Assembly (NCBI RefSeq): GCF_000025565.1
Contig: NC_014121.1
Location: 806,001 to 870,000, forward strand
DNA length: 64,000 nt
Reading direction: 5' to 3'
From: Enterobacter cloacae subsp. cloacae ATCC 13047
Lineage (GTDB): Bacteria > Pseudomonadota > Gammaproteobacteria > Enterobacterales > Enterobacteriaceae
In this document: one piece after another, positions 31,501-42,713 of the stretch
How the letters are laid out: every line of letters starts with the position of its first letter
Position numbering within the stretch: the first letter of the stretch is position 1
The notes under the pieces: generated by a model
Database searches by the model: none
Seen by the model: only the letters and a program-made list of their open reading frames with translations
What the model was told of the DNA's origin: nothing
Made by a program: the position numbers and the translations under genes

Positions 31501-31868
31501 TTGAATGAAAAGTTCGTGAAATGTTCAGGTTAATAATTGCGTATACTTTTCTGAAGAGCGGTTATCGCAAAACCATCTAAAATTATTATTTTTTCAATAG
31601 GTTATGTATACTTTGTTTTATTAAAAAGACGTTTTAAGAATGCTTAATATTTCAGCGTGGTAAATGTAAAATTGGTTAGATATTTTTGGCGGCTATGGAT
31701 TCCTGTTTGTTCAAAGACGCACATATATGAACGATATTGATGACCAAAGAAGCAGTTACCATACTTGCGATTTGCCGACACCAGGCAATGGGAGACTTTC
31801 AGTGAGCGAGTTAAATGTCTACACTCACTGCTACCAGAGAGAACGGAACCGTAAAGACAGGCCAACTG
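31501..31868. other. AT-rich intergenic region between autotransporter and kefF
   Basis: This 368-bp gap is clearly richer in A and T than its surroundings, especially 31520-31700. It must hold the promoter of the autotransporter (minus strand) and that of kefF-kefC (plus strand), but no consensus site is convincing. A 64-codon frame starts at ATG 31727 and runs into kefF in another frame; it has no ribosome-binding site and no family I recognise, so I do not call it a gene. In K-12, yaaU lies upstream of kefF; no trace is seen. Confidence 0.6.
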
Positions 31869-32399
31869 ATGATTCTGATAATTTATGCGCATCCCTATCC
31901 GCATCACTCCCATGCGAATAAGCGCATGCTTGAACAGGTAAGGACACTCGACAACATAGAGATACGTTCCCTCTATCAACTTTATCCTGATTTTAACATC
32001 GACATCGCCGCCGAACAGGAGGCGCTCACTCGCGCCGATTTGATCATCTGGCAACACCCAATGCAGTGGTACAGCACACCTCCGCTCCTCAAATTATGGA
32101 TCGACAAAGTCTTTTCCCACGGCTGGGCGTATGGTCACAACGGGCATGCGCTGAAGGGAAAAAGCCTGATGTGGGCTGTGACCACCGGTGGTGGAGAAAG
32201 CCACTTCGATATTGGTTCTTTCCCGGGTTTTGAGGTGCTGGCACAACCGCTTCAGGCGACAGCACTCTACTGTGGTCTTACCTGGCTTCCTCCATTTGCT
32301 ATGCACTGCACATTTGTTTGTGACGATGAGACGTTGCAGGCGCAGGCTCGTCATTATAAACAACGCTTACTTGAGTGGCAGGAGACGCATAATGGATAG
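31869..32399 (+). CDS. kefF: KefF, NAD(P)H quinone oxidoreductase and activator of KefC
   Basis: A 176-residue flavodoxin-like FMN protein that binds KefC and is needed for its full activity; it also reduces quinones. The start [19 protein letters not shown] and the segment [12 protein letters not shown] match E. coli KefF, which has the same length. The ATG at 31869 is preferred over upstream in-frame starts for that reason. Its last 8 bases overlap the start of kefC, which couples translation of the two partners. Confidence 0.97.
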   Translation: MILIIYAHPYPHHSHANKRMLEQVRTLDNIEIRSLYQLYPDFNIDIAAEQEALTRADLIIWQHPMQWYSTPPLLKLWIDKVFSHGWAYGHNGHALKGKSLMWAVTTGGGESHFDIGSFPGFEVLAQPLQATALYCGLTWLPPFAMHCTFVCDDETLQAQARHYKQRLLEWQETHNG

Positions 32400-34257
32400 C
32401 CATACGCTGATACAGGCGCTGATTTACCTTGGCGCGGCGGCGCTGATTGTGCCCGTGGCGGTTCGCCTGGGGCTGGGCTCCGTGCTGGGCTACCTGATCG
32501 CCGGGTGTGTTATCGGACCCTGGGGATTCCGCCTGGTCACCGACGCGGAGGCGATCCTGCATTTCGCCGAAATTGGTGTCGTGCTGATGCTGTTTGTCAT
32601 TGGTCTGGAACTTGACCCGCAGCGTTTGTGGAAGCTGCGCGCCTCAGTGTTTGGCGGCGGGGCGCTACAAATGGCGGCCTGTGGTCTGCTGTTGGGCGGC
32701 TTCTGTATTCTGCTGGGAATGGACTGGAAAGTGGCAGAGCTTATTGGCATGACGCTGGCACTCTCTTCGACGGCGATTGCCATGCAGGCAATGAACGAGC
32801 GAAACCTGACCGTTTCTCAGATGGGGCGCAGTGCGTTTTCGGTGCTGCTGTTTCAGGATATCGCGGCCATTCCGCTGGTGGCGATGATCCCGCTGCTGGC
32901 CGCAAGTGGGGCCTCCACCACGCTCGGCGCTTTTGCCCTCTCTGCGTTGAAAGTGGTCGGTGCGCTGGCACTGGTTGTCTTGCTTGGCCGGTATGTAACA
33001 CGTCCGCTGCTTCGATTCGTCGCCCGCTCCGGGTTGCGGGAAGTGTTCAGTGCCGTGGCGCTGTTCCTGGTGTTTGGTTTTGGTCTGCTGCTGGAGGAAG
33101 CCGGGCTGTCGATGGCGATGGGAGCCTTCCTCGCGGGCGTTCTGCTGGCCAGCTCAGAGTACCGACACGCGCTTGAAAGTGATATCGAGCCATTTAAAGG
33201 ACTGCTGCTGGGGCTGTTTTTCATCGGGGTCGGGATGTCTATCGACTTTGGCACGCTGGTCACGCATCCACTACGGATCCTCATTCTGCTGGTCGGTTTC
33301 CTGGTCATCAAAATGGTGATGCTGTGGCTGATCGCCCGTCCGCTTAACGTGCCTGGCAGACAGCGTCTTTGGTTCGCCGTGCTACTCGGACAAGGAAGCG
33401 AATTCGCGTTTGTGGTTTTCGGCGCGGCGCAAATGGCCAATGTGCTCGATCCCGAGTGGGCGAAAGCGCTGACGCTGGCGGTCGCGCTGTCGATGGCGGC
33501 GACGCCGATCCTGCTGGTGCTGCTGACGCGTCTGGAAAAAACAGGCAGCGAACAGGAACGCGAAGCCGATGAGATCGATGAGGAACAGCCGCGGGTCATC
33601 ATCGCCGGATTCGGTCGCTTTGGGCAGATCACCGGTCGTTTACTGCTCTCAAGCGGGGTAAAAATGGTCATCCTCGATCACGATCCGGACCATGTGGATA
33701 CCCTGCGTAAGTTCGATATGAAAGTCTTTTACGGCGATGCAACGCGTGTCGATCTGCTGGAATCAGCCGGGGCAGCGAAAGCGGAAGTCCTCATCAACGC
33801 GATTGACGATCCCCAGACCAGTATGCAGCTGGTTGAGCTGGTGAAGGAGCATTTCCCGAACCTGACCATTATCTCCCGTGCGCGCGATGTGGATCACTAT
33901 ATCCAGCTGCGACAGGCGGGGGTGGACGCACCCGAGCGTGAAACCTTCGAAGGGGCGCTTAAGTCTGGCCGCATGGCGCTGGAAAGTCTGGGCCTGGGCG
34001 CGTATGAAGCGCGCGAGCGTGCGGATCTGTTCCGTCGCTTCAATACCGATATGGTGGAAGAGATGGTGGCGATGGCGGGCAGTACGGCCACAGAGCGTGC
34101 GGCGGTGTTTAAACGCACCAGTGCGATGCTGACAGAGATCATTAACGAGGATCGTAATCATCTGTCGCTGGTGCAGCGTCATGGCTGGCAGGGAACGGAG
34201 GAGGGCAAGCATACCGGCGATCCGGCGGACGAACCGGAGAGTAAACCTTCCGCGTGA
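32392..34257 (+). CDS. kefC: Glutathione-gated potassium efflux system KefC
   Basis: A 621-residue inner-membrane potassium/proton antiporter that opens when glutathione adducts form and acidifies the cytoplasm to protect against electrophiles. The membrane part (about 1-380, CPA2 family) has the regulatory loop [12 protein letters not shown]. The cytosolic RCK/KTN domain starts near residue 401 with [16 protein letters not shown], a nucleotide-binding fold where glutathione acts. E. coli KefC has 620 residues. It overlaps kefF by 8 bp; folA follows after 114 bp. Confidence 0.98.
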   Translation: MDSHTLIQALIYLGAAALIVPVAVRLGLGSVLGYLIAGCVIGPWGFRLVTDAEAILHFAEIGVVLMLFVIGLELDPQRLWKLRASVFGGGALQMAACGLLLGGFCILLGMDWKVAELIGMTLALSSTAIAMQAMNERNLTVSQMGRSAFSVLLFQDIAAIPLVAMIPLLAASGASTTLGAFALSALKVVGALALVVLLGRYVTRPLLRFVARSGLREVFSAVALFLVFGFGLLLEEAGLSMAMGAFLAGVLLASSEYRHALESDIEPFKGLLLGLFFIGVGMSIDFGTLVTHPLRILILLVGFLVIKMVMLWLIARPLNVPGRQRLWFAVLLGQGSEFAFVVFGAAQMANVLDPEWAKALTLAVALSMAATPILLVLLTRLEKTGSEQEREADEIDEEQPRVIIAGFGRFGQITGRLLLSSGVKMVILDHDPDHVDTLRKFDMKVFYGDATRVDLLESAGAAKAEVLINAIDDPQTSMQLVELVKEHFPNLTIISRARDVDHYIQLRQAGVDAPERETFEGALKSGRMALESLGLGAYEARERADLFRRFNTDMVEEMVAMAGSTATERAAVFKRTSAMLTEIINEDRNHLSLVQRHGWQGTEEGKHTGDPADEPESKPSA

Positions 34258-34310
34258 AGTGGAGTTGCCAGCAATATTAAAAAATTTCTCGCTCTTTACC
34301 ATGCCGCCAG

Positions 34311-34851
<541 letters not shown>

Positions 34852-34859
34852 TTGATAGA

Positions 34860-34881
34860 CCCTCTCCCGGCCGGGAGAGGG
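34860..34881. repeat. Perfect 22-bp palindrome between folA and apaH
   Basis: CCCTCTCCCGG followed at once by CCGGGAGAGGG, a perfect inverted repeat without spacer and without a T-run. It lies between two convergent genes and probably marks both transcript ends. Confidence 0.75.
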
Positions 34882-34890
34882 AATTCACTC

Positions 34891-35739
34891 TCAGGAGGCG
34901 ACTGCCTCGCCTTCCCCCAGGTCCAGCTGTCGGTTGGACGGCTGCACGAAGTATGTTTTATCTTCCCAGCGTAAGCAGGTTAAATCCCCGCCCCAGCAAC
35001 AACCGGTATCAAGACCGTAGATCCCTTCCGGCGTGCCTTTCCCTTCTAGCGCGGCCCAGTGGCCAAACACCACGCTGTACTCACTGGTGACCGGTCCGGG
35101 GATCGCAAACCACGGTTTAAGCGGTGCAGGTGCGCTTTCCGGCGTCTCTTTTGAGTACATATCCAGTTGTCCGTTCGGGAAGCAGAAACGCATCCGTGTG
35201 AACGCGTTCGTGATAAAACGCAGACGCGCCAGACCGCTCAGATCTTCACTCCAGTGATTTGGCATGTCGCCGTACATGGCATCAAGAAAGAAGGGATAGG
35301 AATCGCTCGCCAGCACGGCTTCTACATCACGCGCGCAGGTTTTTGCCGTCTCAAGATCCCACTGTGGGGTGATCCCGGCGTGTGCCATGACCAGTTTTTT
35401 CTCTTCATCGATCTGCAACAGGGGCTGACGACGCAGCCAGTTGATCAGTTCGTCGGCGTCTGGCGCCTCCAGCAGCGGGGTGAGGCGATCTTTCGGCTTA
35501 TTGCGGCTGATGCCGGCAAAGACGGCGAGCAGATGCAAATCATGGTTGCCCAGCACCATGCGAACGCTGTCGCCCAGCGATTTTACGAAGCGTAAAACCT
35601 CCAGGGAGCCTGGCCCACGCGCCACTAAATCGCCCGTCAGCCAGAGAATATCCCGTCCTGGCGTAAAGTCGACCTGTTTTAATAATGCGATCAGTTCATC
35701 GTAGCAACCGTGAACGTCGCCAATCAGATATGTAGACAT
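34891..35739 (-). CDS. apaH: Diadenosine tetraphosphatase
   Basis: A 282-residue metallophosphoesterase that splits Ap4A symmetrically into two ADP and also decaps Np4-capped RNA in E. coli. The metal-binding motif GDVHG is at residues 7-11, with [10 protein letters not shown] and GNHDLH further on. The ATG at 35739 gives the family N-terminus [16 protein letters not shown]; the frame is open further upstream, but into apaG. It is the last gene of the lptD-surA-pdxA-rsmA-apaG-apaH cluster, four bases after apaG. E. coli ApaH has 280 residues. Confidence 0.97.
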   Translation of the reverse strand: MSTYLIGDVHGCYDELIALLKQVDFTPGRDILWLTGDLVARGPGSLEVLRFVKSLGDSVRMVLGNHDLHLLAVFAGISRNKPKDRLTPLLEAPDADELINWLRRQPLLQIDEEKKLVMAHAGITPQWDLETAKTCARDVEAVLASDSYPFFLDAMYGDMPNHWSEDLSGLARLRFITNAFTRMRFCFPNGQLDMYSKETPESAPAPLKPWFAIPGPVTSEYSVVFGHWAALEGKGTPEGIYGLDTGCCWGGDLTCLRWEDKTYFVQPSNRQLDLGEGEAVAS

Positions 35740-35743
35740 TAGA

Positions 35744-36121
35744 TTAATGAATGAGTGTTGTAACGGCGAGACGGAACACAGGAATAGCAACGCGGAACAC
35801 ATTGCCATCGACGTCGACCATTTCATAATGGCCTTGCATGGTACCCAGCGGTGTTTCAATTACTGCACCGCTGGTGTACTGATACTCTTCGCCAGGGGCG
35901 ATGTGGGGCTGTTCACCAACCACACCTTCACCCTGAACTTCGATTTCACGGCCATTGCCGTTAGTGATAAGCCAGTAACGCCCGAGCAGTTGCACAGGCA
36001 TCCGCCCCAGGTTGCGAATGGTCACGGTGTAGGCGAAAACAAAACGTTCTTCATCGGGTGAGGACTGCGACTCAACGTAAACGCTTTGTACCTGGACACA
36101 GACGCGGGGCGAATCAATCAT
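35744..36121 (-). CDS. apaG: ApaG protein
   Basis: A 125-residue protein with a fibronectin type III-like fold, as long as E. coli ApaG. Family features seen are [11 protein letters not shown] near the start and the glycine-rich [22 protein letters not shown]. Its molecular role is unsettled; it has been linked to magnesium and cobalt efflux effects in Salmonella. It lies three bases after rsmA and four bases before apaH, inside the cluster. Confidence 0.96.
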   Translation of the reverse strand: MIDSPRVCVQVQSVYVESQSSPDEERFVFAYTVTIRNLGRMPVQLLGRYWLITNGNGREIEVQGEGVVGEQPHIAPGEEYQYTSGAVIETPLGTMQGHYEMVDVDGNVFRVAIPVFRLAVTTLIH

Positions 36122-36124
36122 GGC

Positions 36125-36946
36125 TTAACTCTCCTTCGGCGGCGCATTTTCGCTAATGTAATTAGCCAGTTTACAGTACTGCTCAACAGAGATGTTTTCT
36201 GCTCGCATTGCCGGGTCAATGCCCAGTTCGGCCAGCACGTCAACGGTGAACAGATTGCCGAGGCTATTACGGATCGTTTTACGGCGCTGGTTAAAGGCTT
36301 CTGTGGTGATGCGGCTCAGTACGCGCAGGTCTTTGACCGGGTATGGCATCGTTTTATGCGGCACAAGGCGCACAACCGCAGAGTCGACTTTTGGCGGCGG
36401 CGTGAAGGCAGACGGCGGCACTTCGAGTACCGGGATCACATTGCAGAAATATTGTGCCATCACGCTTAAACGACCATACGCTTTACTGTTCGGCCCTGCA
36501 ACCAGACGGTTTACCACCTCTTTTTGCAACATGAAGTGCATGTCGGCAATGGCATCAGTATAGCTAAAGAGGTGGAACATCAGCGGCGTGGAGATGTTAT
36601 AGGGCAGGTTACCGAATACGCGCAGCGGCTGACCCATTTTTTCCGACAGCTCGCCAAAATTCATGGTCATGGCATCTTGCTGATAAATCGTCAGCTTCGG
36701 CCCAAGGAACGGGTGCGTTTGCAGACGAGCAGCGAGATCGCGGTCGAGTTCGATAACGGTCAGTTCGTCCAGACGTTCGCCGACGGGTTCAGTCAGTGCT
36801 GCCAGACCGGGGCCGATTTCAACCATCGCCTGGCCTTTTTGCGGATTAATGGCCGAGACAATACTGTCGATCACGAACTGATCGTTGAGGAAGTTTTGCC
36901 CGAAGCGTTTACGGGCTAAGTGGCCCTGATGGACTCGATTAGTCAT
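36125..36946 (-). CDS. rsmA: 16S rRNA dimethyladenosine transferase RsmA (KsgA)
   Basis: A 273-residue SAM-dependent enzyme that dimethylates two adjacent adenines near the 3' end of 16S rRNA, a late step in 30S assembly. The SAM motif is in [11 protein letters not shown] and the catalytic NLPY motif in [10 protein letters not shown]. The N-terminus [11 protein letters not shown] is typical. Its start codon overlaps the end of pdxA by four bases (ATGA). Length equals E. coli KsgA. Confidence 0.98.
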   Translation of the reverse strand: MTNRVHQGHLARKRFGQNFLNDQFVIDSIVSAINPQKGQAMVEIGPGLAALTEPVGERLDELTVIELDRDLAARLQTHPFLGPKLTIYQQDAMTMNFGELSEKMGQPLRVFGNLPYNISTPLMFHLFSYTDAIADMHFMLQKEVVNRLVAGPNSKAYGRLSVMAQYFCNVIPVLEVPPSAFTPPPKVDSAVVRLVPHKTMPYPVKDLRVLSRITTEAFNQRRKTIRNSLGNLFTVDVLAELGIDPAMRAENISVEQYCKLANYISENAPPKES

Positions 36947-37929
36947 TGAGTATTAACAATCATTTTGATGGCGAGATTAAGCGCCGTAATAAAACTGCCG
37001 ACATCCGCTTTTCCCTGGCCTGCCAGATCCAGCGCAGTACCGTGGTCAACGGACGTTCGAATAAAAGGTAAACCGAGGGTGATATTCACACCGCGGCCAA
37101 AGCCCTGGTATTTTAGCACGGGCAGGCCCTGATCGTGGTACATCGCGAGCACGGCATCGGCATTATCCAGGTATTTGGGCTGGAAAAGGGTATCGGCAGG
37201 CAATGGCCCACTCAGGTTCATCCCTTTCGCCCGCATTTCATTCAGCACCGGAATGATGGTGTCGATCTCTTCAGTCCCCATATGCCCGCCTTCCCCGGCG
37301 TGTGGGTTCAGGCCACAGACCAGAACGTGCGGCTGTTTAATGCCGAATTTGGTCTGCAGATCGTGATGCAGTATCCCGATGATCTCCCGTAGCAGTTCAG
37401 GGGTGATGGCGTCAGGAATGGCCTTAATCGGCAGATGAGTTGTTACCAGAGCCACCCGCATCGCTTCCGTCGCCAGCATCATCACCACTTTCGGGCTGTG
37501 CGATCGCTCTTCAAAAAACTCGGTATGTCCGGTGAACGGAATACCGGCTTCGTTAATCACCCCTTTATGCACGGGGCCCGTAATCAGGGCAGCAAATTCA
37601 CCCTTTATGCAACCATCGCAGGCGCGCGCCAGGGTTTCGACAACATAGTGGCCGTTTTCAGTGCTGAGCTGACCCGGAATAACAGGAGTACGAAGAGGGA
37701 CGGGAAGAAGCGTGAGCGTTCCGGCTTGCTGCGGTGCAGGCTGCTGGCCTTCAACGTAGGGGATAAGCGTTAAAGGCAGACCGAGCAGTGAAGCCCGGTC
37801 TTGTAACAGTGTTGCATCAGCACAGACGACCAGTTCCACCGGCCAGCTACGTTGGGCAAGCTGGACCACGAGGTCAGGCCCAATCCCGGCGGGTTCGCCG
37901 GGGGTGATCACAACACGATGCTGTTTCAT
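36943..37929 (-). CDS. pdxA: 4-hydroxythreonine-4-phosphate dehydrogenase
   Basis: A 328-residue enzyme of pyridoxal phosphate synthesis that oxidises 4-phosphohydroxythreonine with NAD, leading to 3-amino-1-hydroxyacetone phosphate. Conserved segments are [12 protein letters not shown] at the start, [16 protein letters not shown] and [11 protein letters not shown], which carry the metal-binding histidines. The start overlaps the surA stop by one base, and the end overlaps rsmA by four, so translation is coupled on both sides. E. coli PdxA has 329 residues. Confidence 0.98.
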   Translation of the reverse strand: MKQHRVVITPGEPAGIGPDLVVQLAQRSWPVELVVCADATLLQDRASLLGLPLTLIPYVEGQQPAPQQAGTLTLLPVPLRTPVIPGQLSTENGHYVVETLARACDGCIKGEFAALITGPVHKGVINEAGIPFTGHTEFFEERSHSPKVVMMLATEAMRVALVTTHLPIKAIPDAITPELLREIIGILHHDLQTKFGIKQPHVLVCGLNPHAGEGGHMGTEEIDTIIPVLNEMRAKGMNLSGPLPADTLFQPKYLDNADAVLAMYHDQGLPVLKYQGFGRGVNITLGLPFIRTSVDHGTALDLAGQGKADVGSFITALNLAIKMIVNTQ

Positions 37930-39215
37930 TAGTTGCTCAGAACTTTCACGTAAGCGCTGGCGCGTTGTTCCTGCATCCAGGTTGCCGCTTCTTCAGAGAA
38001 CTTACGGTTGAACAGCATACGATAGGCTCTGTCTTTCTGCGCTGCGTCGGTTTTATCAACGTTGCGGGTATCCAGCAGTTCGATCAGATGCCAGCCAAAG
38101 GAGGAGTGTACCGGCGCACTCATCTGGCCTTTGTTCAGCTTCATCAGCGCATCGCGGAATGCCGGATCGTAGATATCCGCCGCCGCCCAGCCCAGGTCGC
38201 CGCCCTGGTTAGCAGAGCCAGGATCCTGAGAGAACTCTTTTGCGGCATTCGCAAACGACGTTTTTCCGCTCTTAATGTCCGCAGCAATCTGTTGCAGCTT
38301 CGCACGCGCCTGATCGTCCGTCATGATCGGTGACGGTTTCAGCAGAATGTGGCGAGCATGAACTTCGGTGACGGAGATGTTCTGGCTCTGACCACGCAGA
38401 TCGTTGACTTTCAGGATGTGGAAGCCAACACCTGAACGGATTGGACCCACGATGTCGCCTTTCTTCGCAGTGCTCAGCGCCTGGGCAAAGATGGATGGCA
38501 GTTCCTGAATACGTCCCCAGCCCATCTGGCCGCCTTTCAGCGCCTGTTGGTCTGCAGAGTAGGTAATGGCCAGCTTGCCAAAGTCACTGCCGTTACGTGC
38601 CTGCTCAACGATAGCGCGCGCCTGGCTTTCCGCTTCTGCGGCCTGGTCAGACGTTGGGTTCTCTGGCAGCGGGATCAGAATGTGGCTCAGGTTCAGCTCG
38701 GTGCTGGCATCGTTCTGGTTGCCCACCTGTTTTGCCAGCGCGTCGACTTCCTGCGGCAGGATGGTGACGCGGCGACGAACTTCATTGTTACGCACTTCTG
38801 AGATCAGCATCTCTTTACGGATCTGATTACGGTAGGTTGAATAGCTGATGCCATCATAGGCCAGACGACTACGCATCTGATCCAGGGTCATATTGTTCTG
38901 CTTAGCGATGTTAGCGATCGCCTGATCAAGCTGCTCGTCAGTGATCTTCACGCCCATTTTCTGACCCATTTGCAGGACAATCTGATCCATGATCAGACGT
39001 TCCAGGATCTGATGGCGCAGCGTTGCGTCATCCGGAAGTTGCTGACCCGCCTGGCCCGAATTGAGCTTCACAGATTTCATCAAACCGTCAACGTCACTTT
39101 CGAGCACGACACCGTTGTTAACCACAGCGGCGACCTTATCAACAACCTGGGGGGCCGCGAAGCTGGTATTCGCAACCATAGCGACACCGAGCAGCAGCGT
39201 TTTCCAGTTCTTCAT
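37929..39215 (-). CDS. surA: Periplasmic chaperone SurA
   Basis: A 428-residue periplasmic chaperone and prolyl isomerase that escorts outer-membrane proteins such as LptD to the BAM complex. A signal peptide ends near residue 20 (NTSFA-APQ). The N-terminal chaperone part is followed by two parvulin domains, at about 170-270 ([14 protein letters not shown]) and 280-380 ([12 protein letters not shown]). It lies 53 bp after lptD and one base into pdxA. Length equals E. coli SurA. Confidence 0.98.
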   Translation of the reverse strand: MKNWKTLLLGVAMVANTSFAAPQVVDKVAAVVNNGVVLESDVDGLMKSVKLNSGQAGQQLPDDATLRHQILERLIMDQIVLQMGQKMGVKITDEQLDQAIANIAKQNNMTLDQMRSRLAYDGISYSTYRNQIRKEMLISEVRNNEVRRRVTILPQEVDALAKQVGNQNDASTELNLSHILIPLPENPTSDQAAEAESQARAIVEQARNGSDFGKLAITYSADQQALKGGQMGWGRIQELPSIFAQALSTAKKGDIVGPIRSGVGFHILKVNDLRGQSQNISVTEVHARHILLKPSPIMTDDQARAKLQQIAADIKSGKTSFANAAKEFSQDPGSANQGGDLGWAAADIYDPAFRDALMKLNKGQMSAPVHSSFGWHLIELLDTRNVDKTDAAQKDRAYRMLFNRKFSEEAATWMQEQRASAYVKVLSN

Positions 39216-39268
39216 ACTTTTTCCATTTCAATTAACCGCAAAGCGGATTACGTTGCAAAACAAGCACA

Positions 39269-41620
39269 TTACAAGGAACTGCGGTACGGCAGAATGTTCG
39301 AGCGCAGCATCTGCTGCGTGCCCAGGCCGTAGTTGGAGCTCAGGCCGCGCAATTCGACATTAAAGCCAATCACGTTATCGTATTTGCTCTGATTGTTTTG
39401 AGTATCCCAGCCGTTAAGCTTGCGTTCGTAGCCGACACGCAGCGCGTAACAGCAGGAGTTATATTGCAGACCAACCATCTGGTCAGCAGGCTTGTTGGCG
39501 TTAGTGTCAAAGTAGTATGCGCCCACAATTGACCAGCGGTCAGCGATTGGCCAACTGGCTGCACCACCCACCTGCGAAATCCCGTCTTTATACTGTTCAC
39601 TGGTGGCATAGTTCGGCAATGTTGCCTGAATATATTCCGGGCTGGCGTAACGATAGGTCAACTGCACCATACGATCTTCATCGCGACGGTACTCGACGGC
39701 TGCACTGCTGGTCGCAATATTGTCGAGACGCGTGTCGTACTGCAGACCCCCGCGTAAGCCCCAGCGATCGGTCATGCGCCAGTAGGTATCGCCCGCCCAC
39801 ACCAGCGAACCTGTTTTGTTGTCTTTCTCCCAGTTGATATTGTCATCACCGGTACGAGACTCGGTGAAATAGTAGATTTGACCAACAGAAACGTTAAAAC
39901 GTTCAACGGCAGATTCATCATAAACGCGCGTTGTGACGCCGGTCGTTAACTGGTTCGCGGAAGCAATACGGTCGAGACCGCCGTAGGTACGGTCACGGAA
40001 CAGGCCGCTGTAGTCAGACTGCAGGAAAGCGGAGTCATAGTTCTGGATTTTGCTCTGATCGCGATAAGGCACGTACAAATACTGCATACGTGGCTCAAGC
40101 GTCTGCGTATACCCATCCGCCAGCAGACCCATATCGCGCTCGAAGATCAGCTTACCGTCCATTTTGAATTGTGGAAGAACGCGGTTCACGGATTCGTCAA
40201 GGTCGGTGCCATAACGGTTGTTATACCAGTCCACATTTTTCTGCTGGTAATGGGTCGCCATCAGCTTGGCTTCGGTATTCAGACTCGACCAGTTGTTCGA
40301 CACCGGTAAATTGATCGTCGGTTCTAAATGAACACGCGTGGCTTCCGGCATGTCCGAGTTGGTATTGACGAAATGCACTGCCTGAGCGTAGACGCGCGTA
40401 TCGAATGGACCAACATCGTTCTGATACCAGTTCACATCCAGCTGCGGTTCTGCACCGTAAGTGCTTCGCGTCTGGCTATCAAACACCTGGAACTGCTTCG
40501 TCGACACCGTAGCGTTGAAGTTCTGAATGGCATAGCCAACGCTGAACTTCTGCGTGGCGTAACCATCGGTACTGGAACCGTATTTGGAATCGAAGTCGTT
40601 GAAATAGTAAGGATCGCTGACTTTGGTGTAGTCGACGTTAAAACGCCAGACCTGGTCCATGACGCCAGCGTGACGCCAGAAGTACATCCAACGGTGTTTA
40701 TCACCTTCTGTTGGGTGCTCATCCTGGAAGACCTTATCTGATGGCAGATAATCCAGTTCCATCAAACCGGTACCCGCCTGGGTCAGATAGCGGAACTCGT
40801 TTTCCCACATGACGTTGCCGCGCTTATGGATATAGTGCGGCGTGATCGTGGCGTCCATGTTGGGCGCGATGTTCCAGTAATACGGCAGATAGAACTCAAA
40901 ATAGTTCGAGGTGCTGTATTTGGCATTTGGGATCAGGAAGCCTGAACGACGTTTGTCGCCCACGGGAAGTTGCAGGTACGGGCTATAGAAAACCGGCACC
41001 GGGCCGAGTTTAAACCGGGCGTTCCAGATTTCTGCGACCTGTTCTTCACGGTCGTGAATTACCTCACTTCCAACCACGCTCCAGGTATTCGAACCCGGCA
41101 GACAGGAGGTGAAGGAACCGTTTTCCAGAATCGTATAGCGGTTTTCACCGCGCTGTTTCATCAGATCTGCTTTACCACGCCCCTGACGACCCACCATCTG
41201 GTAATCACCTTCCCAGACGTTCGTATCTTTGGTGTTCAGGTTTGACCATGCTTTCGGACCTTTCAGGATGACCTGATTGTCGTCATAGTGCACATTACCC
41301 AGCGCATCCACCGTTCGTACCGGTTCGGCCGCACCTTCCGGCTGCTTCTGGTGCAACTGCACTTCATCTGCCTGCAGGCGGCTATTGCCCTGATTAATAT
41401 CCACACTGCCCGTAAACGTGGCATTGTCAGGATAAGTTCCTTTTGAACTGTCGGCAGTAATGGTTACCGGCAAGCTATTTGTATCGCCACTCACCAGTGG
41501 GCGATTATAACTTGGGACGCCAAGCATACACTGCGAGGCAAGATCGGCCGCCAGCCCCTGTTGACTGTACAGGGCGGTGCCAATCATTGTGGCCAGGAGG
41601 GTGGGGATACGTTTTTTCAT
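39269..41620 (-). CDS. lptD: LPS-assembly outer membrane protein LptD
   Basis: A 783-residue outer-membrane barrel that, with the lipoprotein LptE, inserts lipopolysaccharide into the outer leaflet. The signal peptide ends at about residue 24 (QQGLA-ADL). A periplasmic jellyroll (about 25-200) precedes the 26-strand barrel. Four cysteines needed for the two disulfides are present: one in ASQCMLG, one in FTSCLPG and a pair in NSCCYAL. E. coli LptD has 784 residues. It heads the surA-pdxA-rsmA-apaGH cluster. In E. coli a sigma-E promoter drives it; I could not identify one here. Confidence 0.98.
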   Translation of the reverse strand: MKKRIPTLLATMIGTALYSQQGLAADLASQCMLGVPSYNRPLVSGDTNSLPVTITADSSKGTYPDNATFTGSVDINQGNSRLQADEVQLHQKQPEGAAEPVRTVDALGNVHYDDNQVILKGPKAWSNLNTKDTNVWEGDYQMVGRQGRGKADLMKQRGENRYTILENGSFTSCLPGSNTWSVVGSEVIHDREEQVAEIWNARFKLGPVPVFYSPYLQLPVGDKRRSGFLIPNAKYSTSNYFEFYLPYYWNIAPNMDATITPHYIHKRGNVMWENEFRYLTQAGTGLMELDYLPSDKVFQDEHPTEGDKHRWMYFWRHAGVMDQVWRFNVDYTKVSDPYYFNDFDSKYGSSTDGYATQKFSVGYAIQNFNATVSTKQFQVFDSQTRSTYGAEPQLDVNWYQNDVGPFDTRVYAQAVHFVNTNSDMPEATRVHLEPTINLPVSNNWSSLNTEAKLMATHYQQKNVDWYNNRYGTDLDESVNRVLPQFKMDGKLIFERDMGLLADGYTQTLEPRMQYLYVPYRDQSKIQNYDSAFLQSDYSGLFRDRTYGGLDRIASANQLTTGVTTRVYDESAVERFNVSVGQIYYFTESRTGDDNINWEKDNKTGSLVWAGDTYWRMTDRWGLRGGLQYDTRLDNIATSSAAVEYRRDEDRMVQLTYRYASPEYIQATLPNYATSEQYKDGISQVGGAASWPIADRWSIVGAYYFDTNANKPADQMVGLQYNSCCYALRVGYERKLNGWDTQNNQSKYDNVIGFNVELRGLSSNYGLGTQQMLRSNILPYRSSL

Positions 41621-41859
41621 ACGTTATATTTTAGTGTTCCGTCATCAGTGGCTACGGCTTACAAACGCTCAGAGACTATCTTACTCATCAGCGCAGTACC
41701 AGCGTTAATCCTGCCCGTTTGCGTGCCAGAGTGTTAGGCTCGCTATCGAATGACGAGTATGATAATGCAAATTATAGGCGATGTCCCTCAATTGACCGTG
41801 GCTCGACCACTGTAATGATGGCGTTGCGTCGACAAGGGACATGACTATCCGGGGAGTAT
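41621..41859. promoter_or_regulatory. lptD-djlA divergent intergenic region
   Basis: This 239-bp gap has no gene. It must hold promoters for lptD (minus) and djlA (plus). TATAAT-like bases occur on the minus strand (ATTATA at about 41772-41777), but no matching -35 is seen, and I found no clear sigma-E GAACTT/TCTGA pair. Confidence 0.4.
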
Positions 41860-42678
41860 ATGCAGTATTGGGGTAAAATCATCGGCGTTGCGTTCGCCAT
41901 CATCATGGGTGCCGGGTTTTGGGGCATCGTACTTGGCCTGATTATTGGCCATATGTTCGATAAGGCACGCAGCCGCAAAATGGCGTGGTTCGCCAACCAG
42001 CGCGAGCGTCAGTCCCTCTTTTTCTCCACCACCTTTGAGGTGATGGGGCACTTAACCAAATCAAAAGGGCGGGTGACGGAAGCCGATATCCAGATTGCCA
42101 GCGTATTTATGGACCGCATGAATCTGCACGGGGAATCTCGTGTGGCGGCGCAAAATGCGTTTCGCATCGGTAAATCGGATAACTATCCGCTGCGCGAAAA
42201 AATGCGTCAGTTCCGCAGTATCTGTTTCGGCCGTTTTGATTTAATTCGGATGTTTCTGGAGATCCAGATTCAGGCGGCGTTTGCCGACGGGTCTCTTCAT
42301 CCTAATGAACGCGATGTGTTATACGTGATTGCCGAAGAGCTGGGGATCTCCCGCATGCAGTTCGACCAGTTCCTGCGCATGATGCAGGGCGGCGCACACT
42401 TTGGCGGTGGCTATCAACAGCATCAATCCTCTGGCGGCGGCTGGCAGCAGGCGCAGCGAGGCCCGACGCTGGAAGACGCCTGTAACGTGCTTGGCGTGAA
42501 ACCTTCGGATGATGCGACAACCATCAAGCGTGCCTATCGTAAGCTGATGAGTGAACATCACCCGGATAAACTGGTCGCGAAGGGCTTACCGCCAGAGATG
42601 ATGGAGATGGCGAAGCAAAAAGCGCAGGAAATCCAGAAAGCGTACGAGCTGATAAAAGAGCAGAAAAATTTCAAATAA
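41860..42678 (+). CDS. djlA: Membrane-anchored J-domain co-chaperone DjlA
   Basis: A 272-residue inner-membrane co-chaperone of DnaK that in E. coli stimulates capsule synthesis through the Rcs system. A single N-terminal membrane segment (about residues 7-31, with glycine-rich dimerisation faces) is followed by a TerB-like domain and a Gln/Gly-rich linker. The C-terminal J domain has HPD in the segment [13 protein letters not shown]. coli DjlA has 271 residues. A strong terminator separates it from the convergent rluA. Confidence 0.97.
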   Translation: MQYWGKIIGVAFAIIMGAGFWGIVLGLIIGHMFDKARSRKMAWFANQRERQSLFFSTTFEVMGHLTKSKGRVTEADIQIASVFMDRMNLHGESRVAAQNAFRIGKSDNYPLREKMRQFRSICFGRFDLIRMFLEIQIQAAFADGSLHPNERDVLYVIAEELGISRMQFDQFLRMMQGGAHFGGGYQQHQSSGGGWQQAQRGPTLEDACNVLGVKPSDDATTIKRAYRKLMSEHHPDKLVAKGLPPEMMEMAKQKAQEIQKAYELIKEQKNFK

Positions 42679-42713
42679 AAAATGGCCCGACACAGTCGGG
42701 CCATTTTTTTTAG
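42677..42713. terminator. Bidirectional terminator between djlA and rluA
   Basis: Stem AATGGCCCGAC / GTCGGGCCATT with loop ACA, with A/T runs on both sides (TTTTTTTT on plus, TTTTTTATT on minus). It serves both convergent genes. Confidence 0.92.

Noticed and set aside
31727..31921. A 64-codon frame between the autotransporter and kefF
   Set aside because: It runs into kefF in another frame, has no ribosome-binding site and no hydrophobic or conserved pattern.
41621..41859. Sigma-E promoter for lptD
   Set aside because: Expected from E. coli, but no GAACTT/TCTGA pair with proper spacing was found by eye.
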